A stretch of 64,000 bases of DNA, taken from Kutzneria viridogrisea. Lineage in GTDB: Bacteria; Actinomycetota; Actinomycetes; Mycobacteriales; Pseudonocardiaceae. Position numbers and translations under genes: made by a program. Position 1 is the stretch's first letter; the number at the start of each line of letters is the position of its first letter. The notes beneath the pieces were generated by a model. That model saw nothing but the letters and a program-made list of their open reading frames with translations. It was not told the DNA's origin and did not search any database. The stretch spans positions 680,001 through 744,000 of the forward strand of contig JACJID010000006.1 in the NCBI GenBank assembly GCA_014138725.1. Reading direction: 5' to 3'. Positions 25,401 through 32,914 of the stretch are shown piece by piece.

Positions 25401-25972
25401 GCCGGTTCGGTGTAGGCCAGGTTGGTCGGCGCACTCGGTGGGGTCGTGTCGACGCCGCCGCTGGGGCCGTACACCTCGAACTCGGACAGCTGACCCGCTG
25501 GCCAGCCGGTGTTCGCGGTGATCGCCAACCGCACGAAGCGGGTGGTGACCGCGCCGAACTGGAGGCCGACCGTGTTGCCGTTCGCCGGGTCGAAGACGTG
25601 CTGAGCAGAGGGCAGCACGTCGGTGAAGTCCTCGCCGTTCGCGCTGGCGCGCACGGCGAAGGTCTGCGTGCGGGCCTCCCAGGTGGCGGGGAGCTTCAGC
25701 ACGAGGTGGTCCACCGGCACCGTGGCGCCGAGATCGACCTGGATCCACTGCGGGAACACGTTGTTCGTGCTCTCCCAGTAGCTGGCCTGGTTGCCGTCTC
25801 CAGCGTTGGCGGCTGCGTAGGGGCTGGTCGAACTGCTCGCGGTGACCGTCCCGCCCTGGGCGAGGTTGCGGGCACCGGAGGCGGGGGCCGACAGCCCGAC
25901 AGCGGTCAGCGTGACGACGGTCGTGGTCAGCAGCAGGGCGGCCAACCGGGGGAGGAGGCGTCTGGTTGTCAT
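22403..25972 (-). CDS. Secreted multidomain alpha-1,3-glucanase / mycodextranase-like (GH87)
   Basis: Large extracellular glycoside hydrolase of 1,189 residues, probably cutting alpha-1,3- or mixed alpha-glucan such as fungal wall glucan. Layout, approximate: signal peptide 1-34; discoidin (F5/8 C) 36-170; fibronectin III 172-262; second discoidin-like 270-410; two CARDB-type beta domains 412-640; carbohydrate-binding module (MYEAEDGVLGGG) 648-800; right-handed beta-helix catalytic domain 805-1189. GH87-type Asp residues are visible in SRIRDTFADGVNMT and ARATGDDSFALFS. ATG at 25972 follows GGGAGG-like sequence after an A/T-rich operator region. It is transcribed alone. The substrate is inferred from family architecture; dextranase-like activity on nigeran is an alternative. 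Confidence 0.86.
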   Translation of the reverse strand: MTTRRLLPRLAALLLTTTVVTLTAVGLSAPASGARNLAQGGTVTASSSTSPYAAANAGDGNQASYWESTNNVFPQWIQVDLGATVPVDHLVLKLPATWEARTQTFAVRASANGEDFTDVLPSAQHVFDPANGNTVGLQFGAVTTRFVRLAITANTGWPAGQLSEFEVYGPSGGVDTTPPSAPTNLAYTEPASGQIKLTWNAASDNVGVTGYDVYANNTLRTSVAGSALTYTDTQPAGTAVSYFVRARDAAGNQSANSNAVTRQGSGGGNGKNLAVGKPITASSHAQTFVETNANDDSVTTYWESTGFPGTLSVNLGANADISSVVVKLNPDPAWGKRTQSLQVLGRDQNSQAFTSLVGQATYTFDPASSNLVTIPVTATAAEVQLRIDANSGAPGGQVAEFQVIGTPSANPDLTVTDTSWTPAAPVENTPVTVSATVRNAGTLPSGASDVNFYLGTTKVGTGQVGALAAGASAQVSADIGTRDAGSYQLTAKVDESNRVIEQNESNNNYTSPSALVVTPVASSDLIASSVSWTPDNPSAGNQVAFSVGIRNQGSVASAAGSHGITLTLLDANGGTVRTLTGAYTGTIAPGATAGPVNLGGWAAVNGRYTVKVVLDNDTNELPVKQGNNTSTKSLFVGRGANMPYDMYEAEDGVLGGGAQVIGPNRTIGDLAGEASGRKAVTLNSTGSYMEFTTRASTNTLVTRFSIPDGTDATLNVYVDGKFLKPISLTSKYAWLYGSESGPSNSPGAGAPRHVYDEANLLLGTTVPQGSKIRLQKDAANNGTFAIDCINLEQAGAQANPDPARYVVPTGFGHQDVQNALDKARQDSNAVGVYLPPGDYDTAQKFQVYGKAIKVVGAGPWFTRFRAPSTQDNTDVGFRADATANGSTFAGFAYFGNYTSRIDGPGKVFDFANVANMTIDNIWVEHMVCMYWGANTDYVSISNSRIRDTFADGVNMTNGSTNNHVFNNDARATGDDSFALFSAIDAGGADEKDNLYENLSSTLTWRAAGVAVYGGYANTFRNIYIADTLAYSGITISSLDFGYPMNGFGADPPTQLQNISLVRAGGHFWGGQTFPAIWAFSASKVFQGIRVSDVDIVDPTYSGIMFQTNYVGGQPQFPIKDTTFTNVSISGAQRSGDAFDAKSGFGLWANEMPEANQGPAVGSVTFTNLKLSNNYQNVRNTTSTFTINGA

Positions 25973-26014
25973 GGGCGTACCTCGCAGTGGGGAGGGGCCG
26001 GAGGCAAACACTTA

Positions 26015-26027
26015 CAGCAAGTTGCTG
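26015..26027. promoter_or_regulatory. Palindrome CAGCAA-G-TTGCTG upstream of the GH87 gene
   Basis: 6-bp arms with one central base, 43 bp before the glucanase ATG, within an A/T-rich patch (TTGCTGAAAATTTGCG) that stands out from the background. It is a plausible repressor site for carbon-source control; the binding protein is unknown. Confidence 0.45.
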
Positions 26028-26143
26028 AAAATTTGCGTAATGCTGTATTGGTTTTGCAGGGAGTTGCCACAGGGTTACAGACGCACTTCGGCCACGTCAA
26101 TGGTTGGTCGGGCAATCGCCCGAGTGGCGGCTCGAACCGGAGA

Positions 26144-28138
26144 TCAGCGAGCGGCGGCGAGCGCGGCGGGCAGTTCACCCGTGTGCAGGATGGTCAGCCT
26201 GGAGATCGCTCGGGTCAGCGCGATGTAGAGCAGCCGGAGCCCGTCCTGCCCGGCGGCGGTGATCAGTTCCGGCTCCAGCACCACCACGTGGTCGAACTCC
26301 AGGCCCTTGGCCAGGCTCGCGGGCACCAGGGAGAACTTGTGCTCCGCCTCGTCCTCGTGCGGCAGCCCGGCGGTGATGCCCGCCGCGGCCAGCCGCCTGC
26401 GGACCGCGGTGAACCGGTCGTCGGCCAGCACCACGCCCACGCTGTCCGGGTGCTGCTCGGCGGCCCGCAGCAGTTCCACCAGCGAGTCCGCGGTGTCCTC
26501 GCTGGCCTGGACCTCCAGCGCGCCCGGCACGTGCCGTCCCGAGACGGTCGGCGGCAGCTCGGGGGAGATCTCCGGCAGCAGGGAGTTGGCCACCCGCACG
26601 ATGTCGCGCGGCACCCGGTAGCTGGTCGTCAGTTGCAGCACCCGGCTCGGCACGCCCAGGTGTTCGGCCACCGCCCGCCAGCTGCCCGCCGCCCACGGGG
26701 TGGTGCGCTGCGCCATGTCCCCGAGCAGGGTGGCCGAGTCCACGCAGCGGCGCATGATCGCGCGCAGTTGCAGCGGGGACAGGTCCTGGGCCTCGTCGAT
26801 GACCACGTGGCCGAATCGGGTCGGCGGCTCGACCAGGCTGGCCAGCTCGTCGAGCAGGAAGCGGTCCGCCAGCGACCACTTCGCCCGGCCGACCGAGGCG
26901 GGAGCGCTGGGCCACAACAACAATCGCTGTTCCTCGGCGGTGAGCACGCCCTCGGCGGCGCGGCCGAGCAGGTCGGCGTCGGAGAACAGGTCGACCAGCA
27001 CCTGGGCCGGGTTCACCGTGGGCCACACCGAGGCGGCCAGCTCGCGCACCGACTTCGCGCGGGCGATCCGCCGCATGTCCGCGTCGCTGGGGGCGTGTCC
27101 CCGCGTCTCCAGCTCGCGCCGCACGTGCGCGGTGATCCGCTCGATCAGGTGCGCCCTGGCCCGTGCAACCGGAACCCGTTGTGCCACCAGGTCTTCGCTG
27201 AGCTCGCGCACGGTCTCCGGGTGGATCCGCACGTAGGGGCTCGACTCGCGGACCACCGTGTCCTCGGTGGGCAGGCGCACGCCCGCCCACAGCGCCGCGG
27301 CGAGCACCTGTGCCATCCGCGCGTCGCCCTTCAGCGCCGCGACCTCCGCCGTCTCCGGTACCGGTTTCCGCTTCGCCGCAACGAGTTCGTCCACCGACAG
27401 GTGCACGACCTGGCTCTCGCCCAGTGCGGGCAGCACCCGGCTGATGTAGCGCACGAACAGGTCGTTCGGCCCCACCACCAGCACCCCGCTGCGCCGCAGC
27501 TTCGTGTGCTCGAACAACAGGTAGGCGGCGCGGTGCAGGCCGACCGCCGTCTTGCCGGTGCCCGGACCGCCCTGCACGATCAGCGTGCTGGCCAGTTCGG
27601 TGCGCACGATCTCGTCCTGGTCGGGCTGGATCGTGGCCACGATGTCGCGCATCGGTCCGACGTGGGTGCGCTCGATCTCGGCGATGACCAGCTCACTCAG
27701 CCCTGCACTGACTGAATTCTCAGTCAGCGGCTCGTCGTCGAAGCTGGTCAGCGCCCCGTCGGCGGCGAACCCGAACCGCCTCCTGCGGGTGACCTCCATC
27801 GGCTGCCCGGGGCTGGCCCGGTAGAAGCGCGCCGCCATGGGGGTCCGCCAGTCGATGACCACCGGCTCGTCCTGCTCGTCACTGACGTGGCGGCGTCCGA
27901 TGTAGCAGGGCCGCGGCTCCGGGCCGTCGATGCGCCCGAAGAACAGCGGCGACTTGTTCTCGTCGCGCAGTTGCTCGGCCCGCCACTCCAGCCAGGCCAC
28001 CGCCTCCTCGTCCCCCGGACGCGCGCGGGCGCGCTCGGCGAGTTCGAGTAGTTGCGCGCGGCTGCTGCGCAGACACGCGTGCGCGTGGACCAGGTATTGC
28101 TGTTCGGCGCGGAGTTCTTCTTCGGCGTGCGAGCTCAC
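26144..28138 (-). CDS. helD: HelD/HelR-type RNA polymerase-recycling ATPase
   Basis: UvrD-like motor protein of 664 residues that removes stalled RNA polymerase from DNA. Some actinobacterial members (HelR) also displace rifamycins. An N-terminal coiled coil (EEELRAEQQYLVHAHACL) is followed by the HelD hallmark YIGRRHVSDEQDEPVVIDWR (about 79-98) and RFYRASPGQP. Walker A GGPGTGKTAVGLHRAAYLL is near 190-208, the DEAQ box is in VIDEAQDLSPLQLRAI, and the C-terminal motif is LLYIALTRAISRLTILHTGEL. GTG at 28138 follows a GGGGGGA run. No convincing rifamycin-associated inverted repeat is seen upstream. Whether it confers rifamycin tolerance is open. Confidence 0.88.
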   Translation of the reverse strand: MSSHAEEELRAEQQYLVHAHACLRSSRAQLLELAERARARPGDEEAVAWLEWRAEQLRDENKSPLFFGRIDGPEPRPCYIGRRHVSDEQDEPVVIDWRTPMAARFYRASPGQPMEVTRRRRFGFAADGALTSFDDEPLTENSVSAGLSELVIAEIERTHVGPMRDIVATIQPDQDEIVRTELASTLIVQGGPGTGKTAVGLHRAAYLLFEHTKLRRSGVLVVGPNDLFVRYISRVLPALGESQVVHLSVDELVAAKRKPVPETAEVAALKGDARMAQVLAAALWAGVRLPTEDTVVRESSPYVRIHPETVRELSEDLVAQRVPVARARAHLIERITAHVRRELETRGHAPSDADMRRIARAKSVRELAASVWPTVNPAQVLVDLFSDADLLGRAAEGVLTAEEQRLLLWPSAPASVGRAKWSLADRFLLDELASLVEPPTRFGHVVIDEAQDLSPLQLRAIMRRCVDSATLLGDMAQRTTPWAAGSWRAVAEHLGVPSRVLQLTTSYRVPRDIVRVANSLLPEISPELPPTVSGRHVPGALEVQASEDTADSLVELLRAAEQHPDSVGVVLADDRFTAVRRRLAAAGITAGLPHEDEAEHKFSLVPASLAKGLEFDHVVVLEPELITAAGQDGLRLLYIALTRAISRLTILHTGELPAALAAAR

Positions 28139-28214
28139 GGTTCGTCCCCCCCAAGGCGGGGCAGACTACCGAGGGCTGCTCATCGCGGCGAACTGTTTTC
28201 GGCGGCTGGGGTGA

Positions 28215-28263
28215 CGTGAAGGTGGCTTTCACTGCGCCCAGCGCAGTGAAAGCCACCTTCACG
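28215..28263. repeat. Inverted-repeat element, class B
   Basis: 22-bp perfect arms (28215-28236 and 28242-28263) with loop CCCAG; core GTGAAGGTGGCTTTCACTG, identical to the element at 9301-9353. It lies 12 bp downstream of the stop of the MBL gene, which is on the minus strand. Confidence 0.85.
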
Positions 28264-28274
28264 CCACTACTCGG

Positions 28275-29144
28275 TCACCAGCGGACGGCGGTGAAGTCGA
28301 TTGGTTGGGGCCGCATGGCCCTGACCCGCTCGGTCAGTCCCCGCAGGCGCCTGCTCATCTCGGCCGCCGGTAGGTGCCTGCGGTCCCCGTGGCCCGGGAA
28401 CAGCCACTCGAAGCGCAGCCCGTCCACCGACCGCTCCAGCGAGGCGGCCAGCGCCTCGACCGAGTACCAGGTGACGCTCTCCGCGATCTCCACGTCCGCG
28501 GTGGTGCGCGACCAGTACAGGCTGTCCCCGCTGAAGCAGGACCGCTCGTCGGCGACGTACAGCACGCTGCCCTCGGTGTGCCCGGGCAGCGGGTGCGCGA
28601 CCACGCCCTCGGCGACCTCGATCGGCTCGATCCCGGTCAGGACCTCGTCCGCGTCCGGGGCCGCTTCGAGATCACCTTCGTGAATCCACAGCCGCGCGCC
28701 GAATCGGTCCGCATAACGCCGACCGTGTGCCGCGTGGTCCCGATGAGTAAGCAGGACTTCGGTCACCGGTCCGAACCGCTCATATCGCTGCGCCAGTGAT
28801 TCGCTCCACCGCGGAGTGTCGATCATCAGGTTTCCGCCGGGGCGTCGCAGCAGATAGGAATTGGCCCCCGCCGTCCGCGTCGAGTTGTGCCCGCACAGGT
28901 ACGCGCCCTCGGTCAGCGGCAGCGGGTACGGGTCGAGTTCAGGGTCCAACCCGCGCGCGTGGCGGCGGATCGACCTGGTGGGACAGGCGTACGCCGCGGC
29001 GTGCAGCGTGCGCTCCTCCGCCTCGTCCCGTGGCTGGCGCAGCACTTCCGAACGGCCCGCCACCTCACCGATCAGACCGGGCGCCAACTGCCGGGCGACG
29101 TCGCAGTTGGTGCACCGCTCATCCACGAACCAACCTGACTGCAT
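28275..29144 (-). CDS. Ferredoxin-like / metallo-beta-lactamase-fold fusion protein
   Basis: Cytoplasmic protein of 289 residues joining two parts. Residues 5-65 hold a ferredoxin-like half (RCTNCDVARQLAP, then AAYACPTRSIRRH), with three Cys placed as in single-cluster ferredoxins. Residues 85-280 are an MBL fold: LLTHRDHAAHGRRYADRFGA, then LPGHTEGSVLYVADERSCFSGDSLYW, and LFPGHGDRRHLP. The metal motif reads T-H-R-D-H rather than His-X-His-X-Asp-His, so one usual metal ligand is replaced. That variant occurs in ferredoxin-linked MBL proteins of bacteria and plants, whose substrate is unknown. ATG at 29144 follows GGGGGAG. Confidence 0.83.
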   Translation of the reverse strand: MQSGWFVDERCTNCDVARQLAPGLIGEVAGRSEVLRQPRDEAEERTLHAAAYACPTRSIRRHARGLDPELDPYPLPLTEGAYLCGHNSTRTAGANSYLLRRPGGNLMIDTPRWSESLAQRYERFGPVTEVLLTHRDHAAHGRRYADRFGARLWIHEGDLEAAPDADEVLTGIEPIEVAEGVVAHPLPGHTEGSVLYVADERSCFSGDSLYWSRTTADVEIAESVTWYSVEALAASLERSVDGLRFEWLFPGHGDRRHLPAAEMSRRLRGLTERVRAMRPQPIDFTAVRW

Positions 29145-29304
29145 TTTCGCTCCCCCTTCTCGCGTATTTCATGAATACCACACGCCTCGCCCGGGGAAGA
29201 AGGCGAAAACCCCCTTGACTTCAATCGGAATAGCCGCTCTGACGCGACCCCCTTGACGGATTCCGCGTATTGTGATCAAAACTAAAACGCCGTTACAAAA
29301 CCGG

Positions 29305-29362
29305 TCCGGGGGTCCAGGGGGCGGAGCCCTCCTGGCTTGGGGCGTGGGGCGAGAGCCCCACA
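29305..29362. repeat. GC-rich repeat-like stretch with small hairpins
   Basis: Sequence of the GGGGGTCCAGGGGGCGGAGCCC type, with small stems CCAGG-GGG.../...CCC-CCTGG and GTGGGGC-GAGA-GCCCCAC (29344-29361). It lies beyond the tRNA-His terminator. The type is familiar from many high-GC genomes as an intergenic repeat; its role is unknown and there is no gene here. Confidence 0.4.
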
Positions 29363-29370
29363 GTCATAGG

Positions 29371-29408
29371 AAAAGGGGACCGGCGCGAGCAGCGCCGGTC
29401 CCCTTTTC
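29371..29408 (-). terminator. Terminator of the orn-tRNA-His unit
   Basis: 16-bp perfect stem with arms AAAAGGGGACCGGCGC (29371-29386) and GCGCCGGTCCCCTTTT (29392-29407) and a 5-nt loop. It carries A/T runs on both sides, so it works as an intrinsic terminator in either direction. On the minus strand it begins just after the tRNA 3' end. Confidence 0.85.
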
Positions 29409-29411
29409 TCG

Positions 29412-29484
29412 GGTGAGTGACGGGATTTGAACCCGCGACACCTGGGATCACAACCCAGTGCTCTGCCAACTGAGCTACACCCAC
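29412..29484 (-). tRNA. tRNA-His(GTG)
   Basis: Minus-strand cloverleaf. Acceptor GTGGGTG pairs with CACTCAC with one G-U pair. D-arm GCTCAGTTGGCAGAGC, anticodon arm CTGGGTTGTGATCCCAG with anticodon GTG, and T-arm GCGGGTTCAAATCCCGT. The discriminator is C73, and the base just 5' of the acceptor (29485) is G, so the extra G-1 of histidine tRNA is encoded. CCA is not encoded. It follows orn, an arrangement common in actinobacteria. Confidence 0.97.
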
Positions 29485-29555
29485 CATGTCCTGCCGACCG
29501 TCTCCGGCGGCGACTGGCATAGCGTAGCGCACGCCCGCCGAGGCTCAAAAACGGG

Positions 29556-30167
29556 TCAGCCGATCCCGTCGGCGCGCAGCAGTTCGGCGGCCACTGCCTG
29601 GGCTTGTTCGCTGCTGGGGCCGGGCTGGGGCACGAAGGCGGTGCCGCGGTAGTAGGCCAGTTCGCGGATGGACTCGCGGATGTCGGCCAGCGCGCGGTGG
29701 GCCAGGCCCTTGCCGGGCTGCGCGTAGTAGATGCGCGGGTACCAGCGCCGGCACAGCTCCTTGATGGAGGACACGTCGACCATGCGGTAGTGCAGGTGCG
29801 CGTCGAGTGCGGGCATGTCGCGGGCGATGAAGCCGCGGTCGGTGGCGATGGAGTTGCCCGCGAGCGGGGCGGTGCGCGGGTCGGGCACGTACTGGCGGAT
29901 GTAGTCGAGCACGAGCTGCTCGGCCTGTTCCAGGGTGATCGGGGACTGGCGTACCTCCTCGGTGAGGCCCGAGTTGGCGTGCATCTGGCGGACCACGTCG
30001 GGCATGCCGTCCAGCGCGGCGTCATCGGCGTGGATCACCACGTCCACGCCCTCGCCAAGGACGTTCAGCTCGGCATCGGTGACCAGGGCGGCGATCTCGA
30101 TCAGGGCGTCCTTGCCCAGATCGAGCCCGGTCATCTCGCAGTCAATCCACACCAGACGATCAGTCAC
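29556..30167 (-). CDS. orn: Oligoribonuclease
   Basis: 3'-5' exonuclease of 203 residues that degrades RNA dinucleotides and short oligos, the last step of RNA turnover, and also linearised cyclic-di-GMP (pGpG). DEDDh motifs are complete: [22 protein letters not shown] (Asp and Glu near 9-11), [15 protein letters not shown] (Asp near 113), [18 protein letters not shown], and [14 protein letters not shown] (His and Asp near 160-165). Length is typical. It is followed on the same strand by tRNA-His and a terminator, and is divergent from the HerA-like gene. Confidence 0.96.
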   Translation of the reverse strand: MTDRLVWIDCEMTGLDLGKDALIEIAALVTDAELNVLGEGVDVVIHADDAALDGMPDVVRQMHANSGLTEEVRQSPITLEQAEQLVLDYIRQYVPDPRTAPLAGNSIATDRGFIARDMPALDAHLHYRMVDVSSIKELCRRWYPRIYYAQPGKGLAHRALADIRESIRELAYYRGTAFVPQPGPSSEQAQAVAAELLRADGIG

Positions 30168-30274
30168 CCAGCAGAGCCTAGACCGCCACGGGCCGTAATC
30201 GGCTGAACGCGCGCGATCGGGCCGTCCTGTCTACCCTCGATTGCGCCGATCGGTGGAACCCGCAGGAGGCCGCA

Positions 30275-31801
30275 GTGTCCGCATTCGAGGAGATCACCGC
30301 TGGTTACGCCACCGAGGGCGGTGCACTGGAGCTGGGGGCGGCGGTAGTGGACGGCAGGGCCGAGGCCACCGCCAGGGTGCGGCTGCCGCTGGCGACGCTG
30401 AACCGGCACGGCCTGGTGGCGGGCGCCACGGGCACCGGAAAGACCAAGACCCTGCAACTGATGGCCGAGCAGCTGTCGGCGGCGGGCGTGCCGGTGGTGA
30501 TGGCCGACATGAAGGGGGACCTGTCCGGGCTGTCGGCGCCGGGCGCGGGCGGGGACAAGGTGGCCAAGCGGGCGCGGGAGACGGGGGACGACTGGGCGGC
30601 CGCGGGCTTCCCGGTGCAGTTCCTGTCGCTGGGAACCGGCGGGTCCAGTGTGCCGATCCGGGCGACGATCACCAGCTTCGGGCCGATCCTGCTGTCGAAG
30701 GTGCTGGGGCTCAACGACACCCAGGAGTCCACCCTCGGCCTGATCTTCCACTGGGCGGACTCGCGGAGCCTGCCGCTGCTGGACACCAAGGACCTGCGGG
30801 CGGTCATCCAGCACCTGACCAGCGACGAGGGCAAGGAGGACCTGAAGGGGCTGGGCGGGGTGTCCTCGGCCACGGCGGGCGTGATCCTGCGGTCGCTGCT
30901 CAACCTGGAGTCGCAGGGCGGGGACACGTTCTTCGGCGAGCCGGAGCTGGACCCCGCGGACCTGATGCGCTCCGAGGAGGGGCGCGGGGTGATCAGCCTG
31001 CTGGAGCTGGCCGAGTTGCAGGGCAAGCCCGCGCTGTTCTCCACCTTCCTGATGTGGCTGCTCGCGGCGCTGTTCCACGAGTTGCCCGAGGAGGGTGACC
31101 TGGACAAGCCGAAGCTGGTGTTCTTCTTCGACGAGGCGCACCTGCTGTTCGCCGACGCCTCGAAGGCGTTCCTGGAGCAGATCGTGCAGACGGTGAAGCT
31201 GATCCGCTCGAAGGGGGTGGGCGTCTTCTTCTGCACGCAGCTGCCCACCGACATCCCCAACGCGGTGCTGTCCCAGCTCGGCGCCAGGGTGCAGCACGCG
31301 CTGCGGGCCTTCACCCCGGACGACCAGAAGGCGTTGGCGCAGACCGTGAAGACCTACCCGACCACGCCGCACTACGACCTGAGCAAGGCGCTGACCTCGC
31401 TGGGCATCGGCGAGGCCGTGGTCACCGTGCTCAGCGAGCAGGGCGCGCCCACGCCGGTGGCCTGGACCAGGTTGCGCCCGCCGAGGTCGCTGATGGCCTC
31501 CATCGGCGCGGACGCGATCAAGCAGGCGGCCGGGGCCTCCCCGCTGGCGGCCAAGTACGCGGAGACCATCGACCGGGAGTCGGCGTACGAGAAGTTGCTG
31601 GCCAAGGTGACCCCGCCCGCACGGCAGGAGCCTGAGTCGGCGCCCGAGCCGGAGCAGCCTCGCAAGCAGGACAGGGACGAGCCGGGCCTGTTCGGCCAGG
31701 TGCTGGGCAGCCCGGCGGTGAAGTCCTTCCTGCGCTCCGCGGGCAGCGCGCTGGGCCGGGAGATCACCCGCGGCCTGTTCGGCACCGGCAAACGGCGTTG
31801 A
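30275..31801 (+). CDS. HerA-like ATPase, DUF853/YjgR family
   Basis: Soluble AAA-type ATPase of 508 residues. GTG at 30275 with AGGAGG 6-7 nt before. Walker A GATGTGKTKTLQLMAEQL (about 50), VVMADMKGDLSGL, Walker B LVFFFDEAHLLFADASKAFL (about 285), and sensor region VGVFFCTQLPTDIPNAVLSQLG. The C-terminal 80 residues are charged and probably flexible (PESAPEPEQPRK). Family members are hexameric DNA-motor-like proteins with no settled function; the Pfam name is DUF853 (helicase HerA-like C-terminal). Length is normal. Confidence 0.88.
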   Translation: MSAFEEITAGYATEGGALELGAAVVDGRAEATARVRLPLATLNRHGLVAGATGTGKTKTLQLMAEQLSAAGVPVVMADMKGDLSGLSAPGAGGDKVAKRARETGDDWAAAGFPVQFLSLGTGGSSVPIRATITSFGPILLSKVLGLNDTQESTLGLIFHWADSRSLPLLDTKDLRAVIQHLTSDEGKEDLKGLGGVSSATAGVILRSLLNLESQGGDTFFGEPELDPADLMRSEEGRGVISLLELAELQGKPALFSTFLMWLLAALFHELPEEGDLDKPKLVFFFDEAHLLFADASKAFLEQIVQTVKLIRSKGVGVFFCTQLPTDIPNAVLSQLGARVQHALRAFTPDDQKALAQTVKTYPTTPHYDLSKALTSLGIGEAVVTVLSEQGAPTPVAWTRLRPPRSLMASIGADAIKQAAGASPLAAKYAETIDRESAYEKLLAKVTPPARQEPESAPEPEQPRKQDRDEPGLFGQVLGSPAVKSFLRSAGSALGREITRGLFGTGKRR

Positions 31802-31806
31802 CGCAG

Positions 31807-31837
31807 ACGTTTGCAAAGTGGCAGGCTTTGCAAACGT
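31807..31837. promoter_or_regulatory. Palindromic operator overlapping the ArsR-like start codon
   Basis: Perfect 12-bp arms ACGTTTGCAAAG and CTTTGCAAACGT with a 7-bp spacer. The right arm runs into the predicted GTG start at 31836 and the left arm begins 6 bp after the HerA stop. Its length and position fit an autoregulatory ArsR-type site. Confidence 0.75.
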
Positions 31838-32348
31838 GGACGAGGAGGAGCTGTCCGGGCACCCGGTGCGGGCCGCGCTGCTGGCGCTGCTGGCCGAGCG
31901 CGGCACGCTGACCTCCACCGAGGCCGCGCGCGAGCTGGGCGAGAGCTCCGGCCTGTGTTCCTTCCACCTGCGCCAACTGGCCAAGCACGGCCTCCTGGAG
32001 GAGGTCGCGGGCGCCCGCGGCCGGGTCCGCCCGTGGCGGCTGCGCGAGCGGGCGGCAGTGGCAGCCGAGCAGTTCGACCGGCTGGCCAGGGAACTGGAGG
32101 ACGAGGGCTTCCGGCGCTGGCAGCAGGGCCGTGCGAACGCGCCTGAGCAGTGGCGTCAGGACGAGGCGTTCAGCGCCGTGCTGCACCTGAGCCCCGATCA
32201 GCTTCCGCAGGTGGCGGCGGAGATCCGCGCGGTGCTCGCCCGGTACGCCTCGCCCCGTCCAGGCACCGGCCCGGTGGCCGGTGTCGTCCGACTGTTCCCA
32301 CTGCTCCCGGTCCCACTGCCCCTGGAGAACGAGAAGCCATGTCCGTGA
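31836..32348 (+). CDS. ArsR-like winged-helix regulator
   Basis: Regulator of 170 residues. GTG at 31836 is chosen because it sits at the end of the operator and opens VDEEELSGHPVRAALLALLA, the usual ArsR start; a GTG at 31818 lies inside the palindrome. The HTH covers about 10-75 (TSTEAARELGESSGLCSFHLRQLAKHGLLEEV). The helical C-terminus is longer than in metal-sensing ArsR proteins, and no metal-binding Cys motif is present. The last 10 nt overlap the peptide deformylase gene, so both are translated together. The 12-bp palindrome suggests self-repression; def would then be under the same control. Confidence 0.8.
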   Translation: MDEEELSGHPVRAALLALLAERGTLTSTEAARELGESSGLCSFHLRQLAKHGLLEEVAGARGRVRPWRLRERAAVAAEQFDRLARELEDEGFRRWQQGRANAPEQWRQDEAFSAVLHLSPDQLPQVAAEIRAVLARYASPRPGTGPVAGVVRLFPLLPVPLPLENEKPCP

Positions 32349-32857
32349 AAGACCTCCGCTACTTCGGCGACCCGGTGCTGACCAGCCCGTCAGATCCGGT
32401 GACCAGGTTCGACAAGTCGCTGCGCGCGCTGGTCGAGGACCTGCTGGACACCGTGCGCAGGCCGGGCCGCGCGGGGCTGGCCGCACCGCAGATCGGGGTC
32501 GGCCTGCGGGCGTTCAGCTACAACGTGGATGGCAAGATCGGCTACGTGCTCAACCCGGAGGTCGTGGAGCTCTCCGAACAGCGGCAGGACGGGCCGGAGG
32601 CCTGCTTGTCCGTGCCTGGCCTGGGTTTTCCCACCGAGCGCGCGATGTACGCGGTGGTGCGCGGGGTGAACGTGGACAACGAGCCGGTGGAGGTCAGCGG
32701 CGAGGGGCTGATGGCCCGCTGCCTGCAACACGAGACCGACCACCTCAACGGCATGCTGTACCTGGACCGGCTGGACAAGGCCACCCGGCGGCAGGCGCTG
32801 CGCCAGGTGCGGGAGTCGGACTGGTTCGGAGTCGACACGCGCGTGAAACACGGCTGA
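32339..32857 (+). CDS. def: Peptide deformylase
   Basis: Metalloenzyme of 172 residues removing the formyl group from new proteins. Motif 1 is GLAAPQIGVGLRAFSY (about 43), motif 2 EACLSVPGLGFPTER with the Cys ligand, motif 3 LQHETDHLNGMLYLDRL with both His ligands and the catalytic Glu. The usual EGCLS reads EACLS here, a variant seen in secondary actinomycete deformylases. The gene starts inside the ArsR-like gene (10-nt overlap). The partner fmt is absent, so this may be an extra copy. Confidence 0.93.
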   Translation: MSVKDLRYFGDPVLTSPSDPVTRFDKSLRALVEDLLDTVRRPGRAGLAAPQIGVGLRAFSYNVDGKIGYVLNPEVVELSEQRQDGPEACLSVPGLGFPTERAMYAVVRGVNVDNEPVEVSGEGLMARCLQHETDHLNGMLYLDRLDKATRRQALRQVRESDWFGVDTRVKHG

Positions 32858-32914
32858 CCCAAAGGGGTCCTAGTGTCCATGGTGGACATACGACCCCGTG
32901 GGGAGGCAATCCGG

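Noticed and set aside
28139-28200. A rifamycin-associated element upstream of the HelD-like gene
   Set aside because: The GC-rich CCCCGCC...GGGGGGG sequence does not form the expected inverted repeat; I could not support the call.
29412-29485. tRNA-His as an integration (att) site for a mobile element
   Set aside because: No integrase, excisionase or duplicated tRNA 3' end is found nearby; the flanks are orn and a terminator.
31818-31838. GTG at 31818 as the ArsR-like start
   Set aside because: It lies inside the left arm of the perfect palindrome; the GTG at 31836 gives the normal ArsR N-terminus.
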